In this document: positions 40,344 to 48,745 of the stretch, in pieces | Position numbering within the stretch: position 1 is the first letter of the stretch | Layout of the letters: each line of letters begins with the position of its first letter | Assembly: GCA_041446545.1 (NCBI GenBank) | Contig: JBGOEJ010000013.1 | Coordinates: 39,470 to 103,469, forward strand | DNA length: 64,000 nucleotides | Origin: Fervidibacter canadensis | GTDB taxonomy: Bacteria > Armatimonadota > Fervidibacteria > Fervidibacterales > Fervidibacteraceae | Direction: 5' to 3' | Position numbers and translations under genes: made by a program | The notes under the pieces: model-generated | What the model was told of the DNA's origin: nothing | Databases searched by the model: none | What the model saw: the letters and a program-made list of their open reading frames with translations, nothing else

Positions 40344-40886
40344 ATGACGGAATGGCGACAAGGCTTTGACGATATGGAGAACTGGGACGACCCAAGCGAC
40401 GAACTGGAAGAACTGTCGGGCGAATTAGAAGAGTGGCTGCCCTTGCTGGGACATCGCAATTGGCTTTTAATCACCGACATGGCGTTTCCTGCCCTCGGTA
40501 GCGAAGGCGTGCACACCCTTTGGGCGGAAGCCGACATATTGACGGTGCTGGATTTGGTCTTGGAACTACTCGGCGAGTATGGGCATGTTCGTCCTCGTGT
40601 CTGGCTGGATGCCGAGTTGGATTTCGTGGAAGAGGATTGGGCGCAAGGGATTGCGGAGTTTCGCCAATCGCTTTCAGAACGCCTGCGTGACTTGCCCGTC
40701 TATCGCTTGCCTCACGAGCACCTCATCGCTAAAGTCAGCGAAGCGGCTTCTTCGTTCCAAGTCATCGTCATCAAGACCGACACGATGCTCCCTTACACTT
40801 CGGTCTTTCTGGAACTGGACTGCGCCTACTGGGATGACGAGCGGGAAGCCTTGCTGCGGGCGGCGATGGGACGGTTGGAGGCGTGA
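40344..40886 (+). CDS. RbsD/FucU-like protein with acidic N-terminus
   Basis: Protein of 180 aa. The first 35 residues are strongly acidic (DDPSDELEELSGELEEW). The rest resembles the RbsD/FucU superfamily of ribose pyranase and fucose mutarotase: LGHRNWLLITDMAFPAL (the LGH with its catalytic-type His, then D-x-x-FPA), a central helical region, LPHEHLIAKVSEAASSFQVI, and KTDTMLPYTSVFLELDCAYW, where RbsD has the T/S-x-PYxN element. RbsD-type proteins interconvert sugar anomers. The acidic extension is not typical, and no sugar kinase or transporter adjoins the gene; moaC follows 22 bases later. Assignment rests on motif resemblance only. GGAGG precedes the ATG. Confidence 0.55.
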   Translation: MTEWRQGFDDMENWDDPSDELEELSGELEEWLPLLGHRNWLLITDMAFPALGSEGVHTLWAEADILTVLDLVLELLGEYGHVRPRVWLDAELDFVEEDWAQGIAEFRQSLSERLRDLPVYRLPHEHLIAKVSEAASSFQVIVIKTDTMLPYTSVFLELDCAYWDDEREALLRAAMGRLEA

Positions 40887-40908
40887 ACTTTTTGGCAGGT
40901 GACGGAAG

Positions 40909-41373
40909 ATGCCGAGGGTGCGGATGGTAAATGTCAGCGAAAAGCCTGTCACGGAACGAAGGGCGACAGCGGCGGTGACACTGCGGATGCGTCCCGAAAC
41001 GGCGCAGCGCATCGCGGAAGGCACGGTGCCCAAAGGCGATGTGTTGGCGGCGGCGCAAATCGCCGCTTACCTCGCCATCAAACGGACACCTGAACTGCTC
41101 CCTTTGTGCCATCCCATTCCCATCAGCGGTGCAGAAGTGCATTTTGACCTTCGCCCTGAGGAAGGAAGGCTGCGCATTGAAGTCACCGTCCATTGCAAAG
41201 CGCAGACGGGAGCGGAGATGGAAGCCTTGACAGGCGCCGCCATCGCTGCCTTGACCGTTTATGACATGTGCAAGGGCATAGAGCCCGGCATCGTCATTGA
41301 GGGATTGCAATTGGAGCACAAGGCAGGCGGCAAATCAGGAGAATGGCGGCGTCGCGACGAGGAGGGGGCGTGA
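40909..41373 (+). CDS. moaC: Cyclic pyranopterin monophosphate synthase MoaC
   Basis: Molybdenum cofactor enzyme (154 aa) that forms cPMP from the MoaA product. Conserved parts are VSEKPVTERRATAAV near the N-terminus, PKGDVLAAAQIAAYLAIKRT with the catalytic Lys, LLPLCHPIPISG with the catalytic His, and GAEMEALTGAAIAALTVYDM followed by CKG. The start ATG at 40909 has CAGGTGACGGAAG upstream. No other mo- gene is in the window, so it stands alone between the RbsD-like gene and recO. Confidence 0.95.
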   Translation: MPRVRMVNVSEKPVTERRATAAVTLRMRPETAQRIAEGTVPKGDVLAAAQIAAYLAIKRTPELLPLCHPIPISGAEVHFDLRPEEGRLRIEVTVHCKAQTGAEMEALTGAAIAALTVYDMCKGIEPGIVIEGLQLEHKAGGKSGEWRRRDEEGA

Positions 41374-41382
41374 AGGCGAAGG

Positions 41383-42174
41383 ATGCTTTTCACCCCGCGC
41401 ATCACAAAAGTGCATGCCATCGTGCTACGGGCAGAGGCGTGGCGGGAGAAGGATCGGCTGTTGGTGCTGTTGACAAGGGAGCGGGGTCGGATTTTGGTGG
41501 TCGCCCAAGGGGCGCAGCGCCCTCAAAATCGGTTGGCTCCCTTCACCCAAACAGGCGTTGTAGCGACTTTTTGGTTGGCGCGAGGGCGGGAGTTTGACCG
41601 AGTGACCGATGCCCGATGGGAAGACATCGCCCGACGGTTGCGAGAGGAAGTGACGGCACTGGCTGCCTTCGGCATTGTGGCAGAGGTGCTGGAAAGAGCG
41701 ACGCCCGCTGAGGCAGCAGAACCCGCTTTGTTTGAGGAAGTGCGAGAAGCCACCCTCGCTTTGGCATCGGGAGTGCCCGTTCACAAATGGTTGACGACGC
41801 TTTTAGTGCGCTTGCTGGGACATTTGGGTTGGTCGCCTTGTTGGCTCACTTGCTCCGTTTGTCAAGAGCCCTTGAAAGAGCGGGAAGCCCTCTTTGCTCC
41901 GTCGGTGGGTGGTAGCCTTTGTCTCCGCTGCGGAGCAACAAAAGCATTGCCTGATGCCCAACGGGTGGCTCTCGCCACTTTGCAGGGGATAGAGGCATTA
42001 GGGCGTCAACCGAGGTTGATGACGACCCTTCACCTTCGTCCCGCCCTTTGGGAGCAAGCCTTAGGACTCTTGCGGATGGCGTGGTGCTATCATTTGGAAA
42101 GCGACTTGCGGGCGTGGCGGGTCTTTGAACAGTGCCGTAGGTCTCATCCCGCCCTCCTATTGCCTCAAAAGTGA
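41383..42174 (+). CDS. recO: DNA repair protein RecO
   Basis: Recombination mediator (263 aa) that works with RecF and RecR to load RecA on SSB-coated DNA. It has the N-terminal OB fold (VHAIVLRAEAWREKDRLLVL), the helical middle and a four-Cys zinc site (CSVC near 165 and CLRC near 185). Its start is nine bases after moaC, so the two are probably co-transcribed. The C-terminus ends about 80 bases before korA and covers a predicted promoter. Confidence 0.9.
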   Translation: MLFTPRITKVHAIVLRAEAWREKDRLLVLLTRERGRILVVAQGAQRPQNRLAPFTQTGVVATFWLARGREFDRVTDARWEDIARRLREEVTALAAFGIVAEVLERATPAEAAEPALFEEVREATLALASGVPVHKWLTTLLVRLLGHLGWSPCWLTCSVCQEPLKEREALFAPSVGGSLCLRCGATKALPDAQRVALATLQGIEALGRQPRLMTTLHLRPALWEQALGLLRMAWCYHLESDLRAWRVFEQCRRSHPALLLPQK

Positions 42175-42188
42175 AGCGGGGGCATAAT
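42160..42188 (+). promoter_or_regulatory. Candidate sigma-70 promoter for korAB
   Basis: TTGCCT at 42160-42165, a 17-base spacer, and CATAAT at 42183-42188. It straddles the end of recO, 67 bases before the korA ATG. Confidence 0.5.
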
Positions 42189-42254
42189 TGCAGCGGCATC
42201 CCGAGGAAACCAAGAGATGGTGCAGCATCGTGACCGGGAAGGAGGCAACCCGAT

Positions 42255-44042
42255 ATGGTTAAGAACGATGTCTCGTTCAAACTGGGTGGCGAAGCGGGGC
42301 AAGGTGTGGAGTCCAGTGGTATGGGCTTTGCTAAAGCCATCGCCCGTGCAGGGCTTTACATCTTCGGCGTGCAAGACTACATGTCCCGCATTCGTGGCGG
42401 ACACAACTGGTATCAGGTGCGCGTGGCAGAGCGCCAACTTTACTCCCACGAACCTGCCATCCAACTCCTCATCGCTTTTGACGAGCGGACAGTGGAAGAG
42501 CACTTGTCCGAGGTCGTGGAAGGCGGCGGCGTGCTTTACGATGAAGGCTTCAAAGTGGATGCCGAGGCGATCAAAGCGCGGGGCGTCATCCCGATGCCGA
42601 TGCCGCTGCTGAAGATTGCCGAGGAAGTCGGGGGCAACAAGTTGATGATGAACACGGCTGCCGTCGCTGCCGCCGCTGGCATCATGGAGTTTGACCTGAG
42701 TTACATTGAGCAGGTCATCCGAGACAACTTCGGGCGCCGAAAAGGTTCTGAGATTGCTGACCGCAACATCCGCGTCGCCAACGCCGCCTACGAGGAAGCC
42801 CGCAAACGCTACGCCCACCTTTTTGAGTGGAAACTGGAAGCCATCCCTAACGCTCCCAAGCGCATGGTCATCAATGGCAATCAGGCATTGGGGTTGGGGG
42901 CTTTAGCGGCGGGTTGCAAATTCGTCGCCAGTTACCCGATGACACCTGCCTCCAGCCTCTTTGAGTTCATGTGCGCTCAAGCGAAACGCTTCGGCATCGT
43001 CGTTCGCCAGAGCGAGGACGAAATTTCGGGCTTGCTCCATTGCATCGGCGCCGCTCATGCGGGCGTGCGGGCGTTCGCTTGCACTTCTGGTGGCGGGTTC
43101 AGTTTGATGGTGGAGTCGCTGAGCCTTGCCGGTTCCACTGAAACGCCCGTCGTTATCGTTTTGGCTCAACGCCCCGGTCCTGCGACGGGCTTGCCCACCC
43201 GAACGGGGCAGGAAGACTTGTTGTTTGCCTTGCACGCAGGGCATGGGGAGTTCCCGAGAGCCGTGTTGGCACCAGGCACCATTGAGCAGTGCTTTTACGA
43301 GATGGCTCGCGCCTTCAACCTTGCCGAGAAGTATCAAATGCCCGTCATCGTCTTCACCGACAACTTTTTGGCGAATTCCCTCCGCGCCATTGACCCCGAC
43401 GCCTTTGACTTCCGCAAGGTGGCTTCCGAGATTGACCGAGGCAAACTCATCTTGCCCCACGAACACGAGAGAGTGGAGCAAGCCGTCGCAAACGGTTACC
43501 GCCGCTACGAATTCACCGACGACGGCATCTCCCTGCGCATCCCGCCTGGTCATCCCAAAGCCGTCTACTCCGTCGCCGGTGAGGAACATTTGCCTGAAGG
43601 TTTCATTGACTGGGAAGAGACCGCCGATAACCGCAACAAGATGACGCGCAAGCGGATGCGTAAATTGGAGGTCGCCGCCGCCAACGACATGAGACTTCCT
43701 GAATTTTACGGACCTGACGATGCCGACATCACCTTCGTTTGTTGGGGCTCTTCTTACGGACCCGTCCGCGAAGCGGTGGACTTGCTCAACCGCAACGGCA
43801 TGCGGGTCAACATGCTGCACTTTGTGGACATCCATCCGTTGGATTGGGACCGCGTCGCCGACATCTTGGACAACTGCCGCAGTTGGATTTCTGTGGAAGG
43901 CAACTACACGGGGCAGTTAGCCCGCTGGATTCGGATGAACACAGGGAGGAAAGCGGATGCGGTCATCAGCAAATATGATGGGCGACCTCTCAACCCGACT
44001 TACATCATTGAGCACTTGCAGGAAGTTCTGGTGGGCGTTTAG
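42255..44042 (+). CDS. korA: 2-oxoacid:ferredoxin oxidoreductase, fused gamma-alpha subunit
   Basis: Protein of 595 aa. The first 190 residues are the gamma domain (FKLGGEAGQGVESSGMGFAK, DYMSRIRGGHNWYQVR). The alpha part follows from about 200 (GNQALGLGALAAGCKFVASY, then PMTPASSLFEFM, and TRTGQEDLLFALHAGHGEFP) and ends with the transketolase-C-like region. With KorB it oxidatively decarboxylates a 2-oxoacid (2-oxoglutarate or related) to an acyl-CoA and reduces ferredoxin. The ATG has AAGGAGG about ten bases upstream. The KorA/VorA/PorA specificity is not settled by sequence alone. An anaerobic or microaerophilic central metabolism is implied but not proven. Confidence 0.93.
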   Translation: MVKNDVSFKLGGEAGQGVESSGMGFAKAIARAGLYIFGVQDYMSRIRGGHNWYQVRVAERQLYSHEPAIQLLIAFDERTVEEHLSEVVEGGGVLYDEGFKVDAEAIKARGVIPMPMPLLKIAEEVGGNKLMMNTAAVAAAAGIMEFDLSYIEQVIRDNFGRRKGSEIADRNIRVANAAYEEARKRYAHLFEWKLEAIPNAPKRMVINGNQALGLGALAAGCKFVASYPMTPASSLFEFMCAQAKRFGIVVRQSEDEISGLLHCIGAAHAGVRAFACTSGGGFSLMVESLSLAGSTETPVVIVLAQRPGPATGLPTRTGQEDLLFALHAGHGEFPRAVLAPGTIEQCFYEMARAFNLAEKYQMPVIVFTDNFLANSLRAIDPDAFDFRKVASEIDRGKLILPHEHERVEQAVANGYRRYEFTDDGISLRIPPGHPKAVYSVAGEEHLPEGFIDWEETADNRNKMTRKRMRKLEVAAANDMRLPEFYGPDDADITFVCWGSSYGPVREAVDLLNRNGMRVNMLHFVDIHPLDWDRVADILDNCRSWISVEGNYTGQLARWIRMNTGRKADAVISKYDGRPLNPTYIIEHLQEVLVGV

Positions 44043-44100
44043 CCGCTCTTTTTCGTCGCCAGTGAGATAACTCAAAAGGGACTGACGGAGGTGCATCCCG

Positions 44101-44982
44101 ATGGCAACGGCAACGGTTACGATGAAAGACTTGCAAAGCCCCGTAGAGCCCACTTGGTGCCCAGGGTGCGGTGACTACGGGATTTTGAACGCCGTCAAGC
44201 GGGCGATGGTTCAGTTGGGGTTGCGCCCTCACGAAGTCTTTTTCGTCAGCGGGATCGGCTGCGGGAGCAAGTTGCCCGATTACATCCGCGCCAACGGCTT
44301 CAACTCCCTCCATGGTCGCCCTGTCCCGATCGCCCAAGGCTTTTTGCTGGCGCACCACGACATGAAAGTTATCGTCGTGGATGGTGACGGCGACAACTAC
44401 GGCATCGGTGGTAACCATTGGCTGCACATCATGCGCCGCAATCCCAACATCACGCACATCGTCCAGAACAACATGGTCTACGGCTTGACGAAAGGGCAGT
44501 ATGCCCCGACGAGCATGAAAGGCTATGTCAGCACGACCTCACCCGAAGGGACGATTGAATGGCCAGTCAACCCTATCGCCATCGCTATCGCAGCGGGAGC
44601 GACCTTTGTGGCGCGGGGCTTTTCGGGCGACCCTAAACACCTCGCCGACTTGATCGCCAAAGGCATCCAGCACAAAGGCTATGCCCTGATTGATGTCTTC
44701 CAACCTTGCGTCATTTTCAACCGTGTCAATACCTACGACTGGTTCCGCGAGCGCATCTACAAGTTGGAAGACGACCCCAACTACGACCCCCATGACCGCA
44801 ACGCCGCATGGGAAAAGGCTCACGAATGGGGCGACCGAATTCCCATCGGCATTTTCTACATCAACGAAGAGATGCCGACCTTAGAGGAGCAAATCCCTGC
44901 CCTCGCTGAAAAACCCCTCTACCAGCATGAAATCCCGCCAAAGTTGGAAGACTTGGAAGCCCTGAAAGTTGCCTTTATGTGA
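44101..44982 (+). CDS. korB: 2-oxoacid:ferredoxin oxidoreductase beta subunit
   Basis: Protein of 293 aa that binds thiamine diphosphate and one 4Fe-4S cluster. The TPP motif is VDGDGDNYGIGGNHWLHIMR through ITHIVQNNMVYGLTKGQ. Four candidate cluster cysteines are seen: two in TWCPGCGDYG, one in GIGCGSK and one in FQPCVIF. The start is 58 bases after korA, and the two act as a complex. No ferredoxin gene is adjacent. The next gene is on the other strand. Confidence 0.95.
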   Translation: MATATVTMKDLQSPVEPTWCPGCGDYGILNAVKRAMVQLGLRPHEVFFVSGIGCGSKLPDYIRANGFNSLHGRPVPIAQGFLLAHHDMKVIVVDGDGDNYGIGGNHWLHIMRRNPNITHIVQNNMVYGLTKGQYAPTSMKGYVSTTSPEGTIEWPVNPIAIAIAAGATFVARGFSGDPKHLADLIAKGIQHKGYALIDVFQPCVIFNRVNTYDWFRERIYKLEDDPNYDPHDRNAAWEKAHEWGDRIPIGIFYINEEMPTLEEQIPALAEKPLYQHEIPPKLEDLEALKVAFM

Positions 44983-45087
44983 CCAACACGCGCACACGAC
45001 TGACGAAATTTATTTACGCGAAACACAACGAGGTGAGCCTTAGTCGCCCCACCTTTCACTGCTTCTGAGGGCTGTCGGAACGTCGTA

Positions 45088-45567
45088 TTAATTTGGCGAG
45101 CGGTGCCTTCTCGTAAGTAAAAGACAACCCGTTACCAGCAAGAGCCATGCTGCATGGGGCTCAGGGGTATGGACAGGTTGCCAAGGGAAGGTGTTTCCTT
45201 CGTCAAGTGGGTTTTGTTGTCCCCCTCCATCGCTGTCATTTTCCCCGCCACTGTTAGGTAGAATCCTTTCAGCGTCGTCCCTACCACCTATCATTGCTAC
45301 CACGATGCCGCCTGTTGTCAGCAAAACCCATACCATGCTATCGTCTTTGTCCCCGCCCTTTTTGAGCCTTTCACCTACTTCTACTACTTCCACCTTCCCA
45401 TTTCCGACAGGGGGATAAACGGAGAGGGACAATGGGATCGCTGCTGTACTCTCCTCTGTCACCGCCATCGCAAGGACATCTACCTCTAAGGGGCAAGCAG
45501 TCAAGCAAGCAGTCCCACTGGCAGTGAGCAACGCTACCCACAAAGCGAGCAAAGAAACTCGTGACAT
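45088..45567 (-). CDS. Small exported protein with PEP-CTERM-like sorting tail
   Basis: Protein of 159 aa that I do not recognise. The N-terminus is a signal peptide (MSRVSLLALWVALLTASG) with a possible lipobox LTAC (Cys near 25). A middle hydrophobic segment (MVWVLLTTGGIVVAMIGG) may be a second membrane anchor. The C-terminus has the three parts of a PEP-CTERM signal: TPEP, then a hydrophobic stretch AAWLLLVTGCLLL, then basic TRRHR. Such tails are cut by exosortase/archaeosortase-type enzymes, none of which is in the window. The ATG at 45567 has GGAGGTG eight bases upstream. It is a single gene between korB and the deoxyhypusine-synthase-like gene. Confidence 0.6.
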   Translation of the reverse strand: MSRVSLLALWVALLTASGTACLTACPLEVDVLAMAVTEESTAAIPLSLSVYPPVGNGKVEVVEVGERLKKGGDKDDSMVWVLLTTGGIVVAMIGGRDDAERILPNSGGENDSDGGGQQNPLDEGNTFPWQPVHTPEPHAAWLLLVTGCLLLTRRHRSPN

Positions 45568-45608
45568 GGCGCGCACCTCCTGCAGAAATCCCTATAGATT
45601 GAAGTTGC

Positions 45609-45624
45609 TGGTAATGTTTTACCA
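45609..45624. promoter_or_regulatory. Perfect inverted repeat upstream of the PEP-CTERM-like gene
   Basis: TGGTAA-TGTT-TTACCA, about 40 bases upstream of the ATG at 45567. This AT-rich position suits an operator, but no regulator can be named. Confidence 0.3.
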
Positions 45625-45709
45625 CATCAAGCAGGGATGTTTTAGGGTTTTTGTCTCTCAAAAGGTCTGCTGATTAGGGGGAAAAGATGCCTGCCAAGCT
45701 TGCCAAAGG

Positions 45710-46669
45710 TCACCCTCGCTCACAAAGCAGACGATACAGGTTAGGCACGGTCAACCGATGGTCGCCCCGCACATAGAAACTTTCCCCGCCTCCTACCACC
45801 GTCCGCACCAGCAAAGTTTTGAGGGGGCGGAAGTAGTAGCGGGGGTCATCTTTCGGTGGCTCGCCCGTCACTTCGCCCAAGTCCACAAGGTCAAAGACCG
45901 CTGTCGTGAAGTGCTCAATGCGTCGTCCTTCCTGATGGGCGACATTGCGCGCCATCGCCAATGCCTTCAAAAACACCTCAGGTCCCATCACCTGCGTCCC
46001 AAAGTTCAAAACGACACCGCCTTCCAATTGCGAAAGGGTGTGGGCGAGGATGAGGAAGTCCGTGTAGGAGGTCGCTCCGAGCGCCGCCCCGTCACAGTTG
46101 GGATGCTCGTGGATGATGTCGTAACCGATGCCGACATGCACCGTCACAGGAACTTTCAGCCGATAACCTGCCGCTAAGATGCTGATGTCCTTGTGAGGGA
46201 AGTCTCCTTCAGCGATGAACTTGCCGATGGCTTCGCCCATCCCCAGACCTTCCTCGTAGCCTCGCTTGATAGCGTCGTTGAGCCAACCCGTTTCCTCCCA
46301 CAAACCGAATTGCCCTTCTCGGATGTAGCGAGCGACGCTTTCGGTCGTGGCGCCGACGAGGGCTAACTCAAAGTCGTGGATGGGTCCTGCGCCGTTCATG
46401 GCGATGTGAGTCAGGATGCCTCGCTCCATCAAGTCAATCAAAAAGCAGGAGACACCTGCCCGAATCACATGTGCCCCCATTAGCATCAACACGGGTGCCC
46501 CTTTACGGCGGGCTCGGAGGATGCGGTCAGCGATGGCGTCCAAAGCAGGATGGTCAAAAGGCGGGATGGGATCGTCCAAGCGATAGAAACTGTCAAGGCT
46601 CAAGTCGTGCACCCGTTCGCTCAATGGCTTGAGACGCAATTTGCTTCGGTCAAATTGCGGGAACGGCAT
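45710..46669 (-). CDS. Conserved protein resembling deoxyhypusine synthase family
   Basis: Protein of 319 aa. Visible conserved-looking parts are GAPVLMLMGAHVIRAGVSCF, LIDLMERGILTHIAMNGAGP followed by IHDFELALVG, VHVGIGYDIIHEHPNCDGAA, LNFGTQVMGPEVFLKALAMA and a C-terminal VGGGESFYVRGDHRLT. The layout recalls bacterial deoxyhypusine-synthase-like proteins, NAD-dependent Rossmann enzymes; the canonical catalytic Lys region is not evident, and bacteria have no hypusinated eIF5A. The role is therefore unknown. The ATG at 46669 has GGGGGTGAG upstream. It lies 43 bases downstream of the D-aminoacylase gene, likely in one operon, with a heptad array between. Confidence 0.5.
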   Translation of the reverse strand: MPFPQFDRSKLRLKPLSERVHDLSLDSFYRLDDPIPPFDHPALDAIADRILRARRKGAPVLMLMGAHVIRAGVSCFLIDLMERGILTHIAMNGAGPIHDFELALVGATTESVARYIREGQFGLWEETGWLNDAIKRGYEEGLGMGEAIGKFIAEGDFPHKDISILAAGYRLKVPVTVHVGIGYDIIHEHPNCDGAALGATSYTDFLILAHTLSQLEGGVVLNFGTQVMGPEVFLKALAMARNVAHQEGRRIEHFTTAVFDLVDLGEVTGEPPKDDPRYYFRPLKTLLVRTVVGGGESFYVRGDHRLTVPNLYRLLCERG

Positions 46670-46682
46670 CGTCACTCACCCC

Positions 46683-46710
46683 CACTATTCGCTATTCGCC
46701 ATTCGCTGCC
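46683..46710. repeat. Heptanucleotide tandem array, family B, at the D-aminoacylase 3' end
   Basis: Units CACTATT, CGCTATT, CGCCATT, CGCTGCC. The array ends two bases before the D-aminoacylase stop codon, and precedes the ribosome site of the next gene. Confidence 0.65.
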
Positions 46711-46712
46711 GT

Positions 46713-48305
46713 TTAATTGCTGAAGGGCAAGACGCGACCTGTTCGGTTGCCTGTCGGTTTGCCGTCAGTGATGGCAGGGACACCGTTGACGAAGACCCAT
46801 TCAATGCCGTCGGCAGGTTGATGAGGTTCGTCGTAGGTGGCGCGGTCGGCGATGCGGTCAGGGTCAAAAATGACCAAGTCGGCAAAATAGCCTTCCCGCA
46901 CCAAACCTCGCCCGTTTAACCCTAACTTGCGTGCCGCTTTGCCCGTCATCTTAGCGATGGCATCTTCCCAACGCACCTTTCCCGTCTCCCGCACCAACCA
47001 CTTCAACACACGCGGGAAAGTCCCGTAAGTGCGCGGGTGAACTTTGGGCAAAGTTTGTCGGTCAACTTGAAGCGGGTTGGGCGGGATAGTCAAGGCATCC
47101 GAACCGATGAGGCACAAAGGATGCGTCAACACCCGCTCCACATCGGCTTCATCCATGACGAACCAGACCATCGTCACGGAGTTTTGCTCGTGCTCTATCA
47201 AATGCAAGACGGCTTCCGACGCCGAAAGACCCAACATCTCCGCCGCTTCCGCCACCGTCTTGCCTTGCAGTGGCTTGTAATCGTCGGAGGCGACGGAAGC
47301 GAGGCGCACTGCCGTGAAATCCAGCGATGGGTCAGTCTCCAAGGCTTGGCGGATTTGTTGGCGAGTTTGCGGGTCGCTGAGCCGCTGCAACATCGCCGAT
47401 GCCCCGCCTTCCAACGCCCACAGCGGTAACAGTTGCGCCAAGTAGGAACTGCCAGCGGTGTAAGGGTAGGCATCAAAGGTGACATCATGTTGCAAAGCGG
47501 CGTCTTCAATCATCCGCAAGGTCACAGCGACTTTGCCCCAGTTAGGTTTGCGGGCGGCTTTGTGGTGCGAGATTTGCAGACGGACGCCCGACCGCAACGC
47601 TGTCTGCAATGCTTCGGCGACCGCTGTCACTAACGCATCACTTTCATTGCGCATGTGGGTCGCATAGATGCCACCTTTTTGGGCGACGGCTTTGTTGAGC
47701 GCCACCAGTTCCTCTGTCGGCGCGTAAGCCCCCGGCGGGTAGACCAACCCGCTGCTGAGCCCCCATGCCCCTTCCTCCATGCTTTCTTCCAGTAAACGGC
47801 ACATCGCCTGCAATTCGTCTTCAGTGGCAGGACGGTTCTCAAACCCGACGACGGCTGCCCGCAACGCACAATGACCGACTAAAGCGACAGTGTTGATGGC
47901 AGGCTTGACGGCTTCCAAATCTCGCAAATAGTCGTCAAAGCGGCGCCATCGCCAATCCACGCCCGCTTCAATGACCGAAAGCAACTGGCGCAACTCACTG
48001 CGCCGCTCATCGGTGATGGGCACGGGCGAATGACCGCAGTTGCCGATGACCGCTGTCGTCACCCCTTGTGAGACGGCGCAAAAGGCATCAGGGTTGACAA
48101 AAAGGGCGACATCGTAGTGGGTGTGCATGTCAATGAAGCCAGGCGCCACAAATTTGCCCGTTGCGTCAATGCGGTGTTTGGCTTCGGCATGAAAAAGTTG
48201 ACCGATGGCGGCGATGCGATCACCGATGATGCCAACATCGGCGAAGAAGGGTGGACGCCCCGTCCCGTCCAAAACGCTCCCGTTGACGATGAGCCAATCA
48301 AACAT
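46713..48305 (-). CDS. N-acyl-D-amino-acid deacylase (D-aminoacylase, amidohydrolase)
   Basis: Zinc amidohydrolase of 530 aa that removes acyl groups from N-acyl-D-amino acids. Conserved metal and active-site parts are PGFIDMHTHYDVALF, the metal-bridging Cys in AVIGNCGHSPVP, GLVYPPGAYAPTEELVAL, YATHMRNESD and QISHHKAARKPNWG with metal His residues, and the catalytic Asp in CLIGSDAL. The C-terminal beta domain ends GRGLVREGYFADLVIFDPD. Start ATG at 48305 with GGAGG upstream. The substrate could be D-amino acid derivatives from peptidoglycan or proteins. Confidence 0.92.
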   Translation of the reverse strand: MFDWLIVNGSVLDGTGRPPFFADVGIIGDRIAAIGQLFHAEAKHRIDATGKFVAPGFIDMHTHYDVALFVNPDAFCAVSQGVTTAVIGNCGHSPVPITDERRSELRQLLSVIEAGVDWRWRRFDDYLRDLEAVKPAINTVALVGHCALRAAVVGFENRPATEDELQAMCRLLEESMEEGAWGLSSGLVYPPGAYAPTEELVALNKAVAQKGGIYATHMRNESDALVTAVAEALQTALRSGVRLQISHHKAARKPNWGKVAVTLRMIEDAALQHDVTFDAYPYTAGSSYLAQLLPLWALEGGASAMLQRLSDPQTRQQIRQALETDPSLDFTAVRLASVASDDYKPLQGKTVAEAAEMLGLSASEAVLHLIEHEQNSVTMVWFVMDEADVERVLTHPLCLIGSDALTIPPNPLQVDRQTLPKVHPRTYGTFPRVLKWLVRETGKVRWEDAIAKMTGKAARKLGLNGRGLVREGYFADLVIFDPDRIADRATYDEPHQPADGIEWVFVNGVPAITDGKPTGNRTGRVLPFSN

Positions 48306-48365
48306 CGCCGTCTCCTCCTTCTCTTTCGCACTGAGTGTTTGTCGTGGTTGACAACCTGTTTTGGC

Positions 48366-48725
48366 TCAGCGCTTGACAGGCACGACCAACCACCAACGCC
48401 CCTCCCGTTGAAGCCACTGAGGGTGAGCCACTAAGCGCCAACCCCGTAAAGGCAAGTTGACCACCCACTTTGCCCGCCGCGCTTGAACGACGACCCAACA
48501 ACCCTTTTCTTGCCCCCCGCGCCCCGTTGAGGGCGCCATGTCCAGCATCGTGAAAGTGGCAGAGATTGCCAGTGCCCCAATCCCTGTTTGCAAACGCATC
48601 TGCCCTAACGGTTTAGGGACGGGAAAGAGGAACGCCCAGTGGTTTTGCCAACGCACTAACCGCCAACGCAACGGGCGACGCCATTGCCCTTGCTTCGGGC
48701 GCTCCGCCTGTGCCTTTGCGTTCAC
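48366..48725 (-). CDS. Small protein of unknown function
   Basis: A 119-codon frame starting at GTG 48725 with GAGGTGA about eight bases upstream, on the same strand as tolC and the D-aminoacylase gene. The product is basic and rich in Trp: repeated elements of W-x-L-V type occur (RWRLVRWQNHWAF, RGWRLVAH, GRWWLVVPVKR). No family is recognised. Codon use looks like that of neighbouring genes, which is why it is kept. It fills the 500-base gap between its neighbours; a heptad array sits just upstream. It could also be a decayed gene. Confidence 0.4.
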   Translation of the reverse strand: MNAKAQAERPKQGQWRRPLRWRLVRWQNHWAFLFPVPKPLGQMRLQTGIGALAISATFTMLDMAPSTGRGGQEKGCWVVVQARRAKWVVNLPLRGWRLVAHPQWLQREGRWWLVVPVKR

Positions 48726-48745
48726 CTTTGCGTCACCTCTCCAAC

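Noticed and set aside
42903..43835. 310-codon minus-strand frame
   Set aside because: Antisense to korA; shows only complementary codon bias and no motif.
44983..45087. Terminator hairpin after korB
   Set aside because: Only a 5-bp AGGTG/CACCT pairing with a large loop and no T-run; too weak to call.
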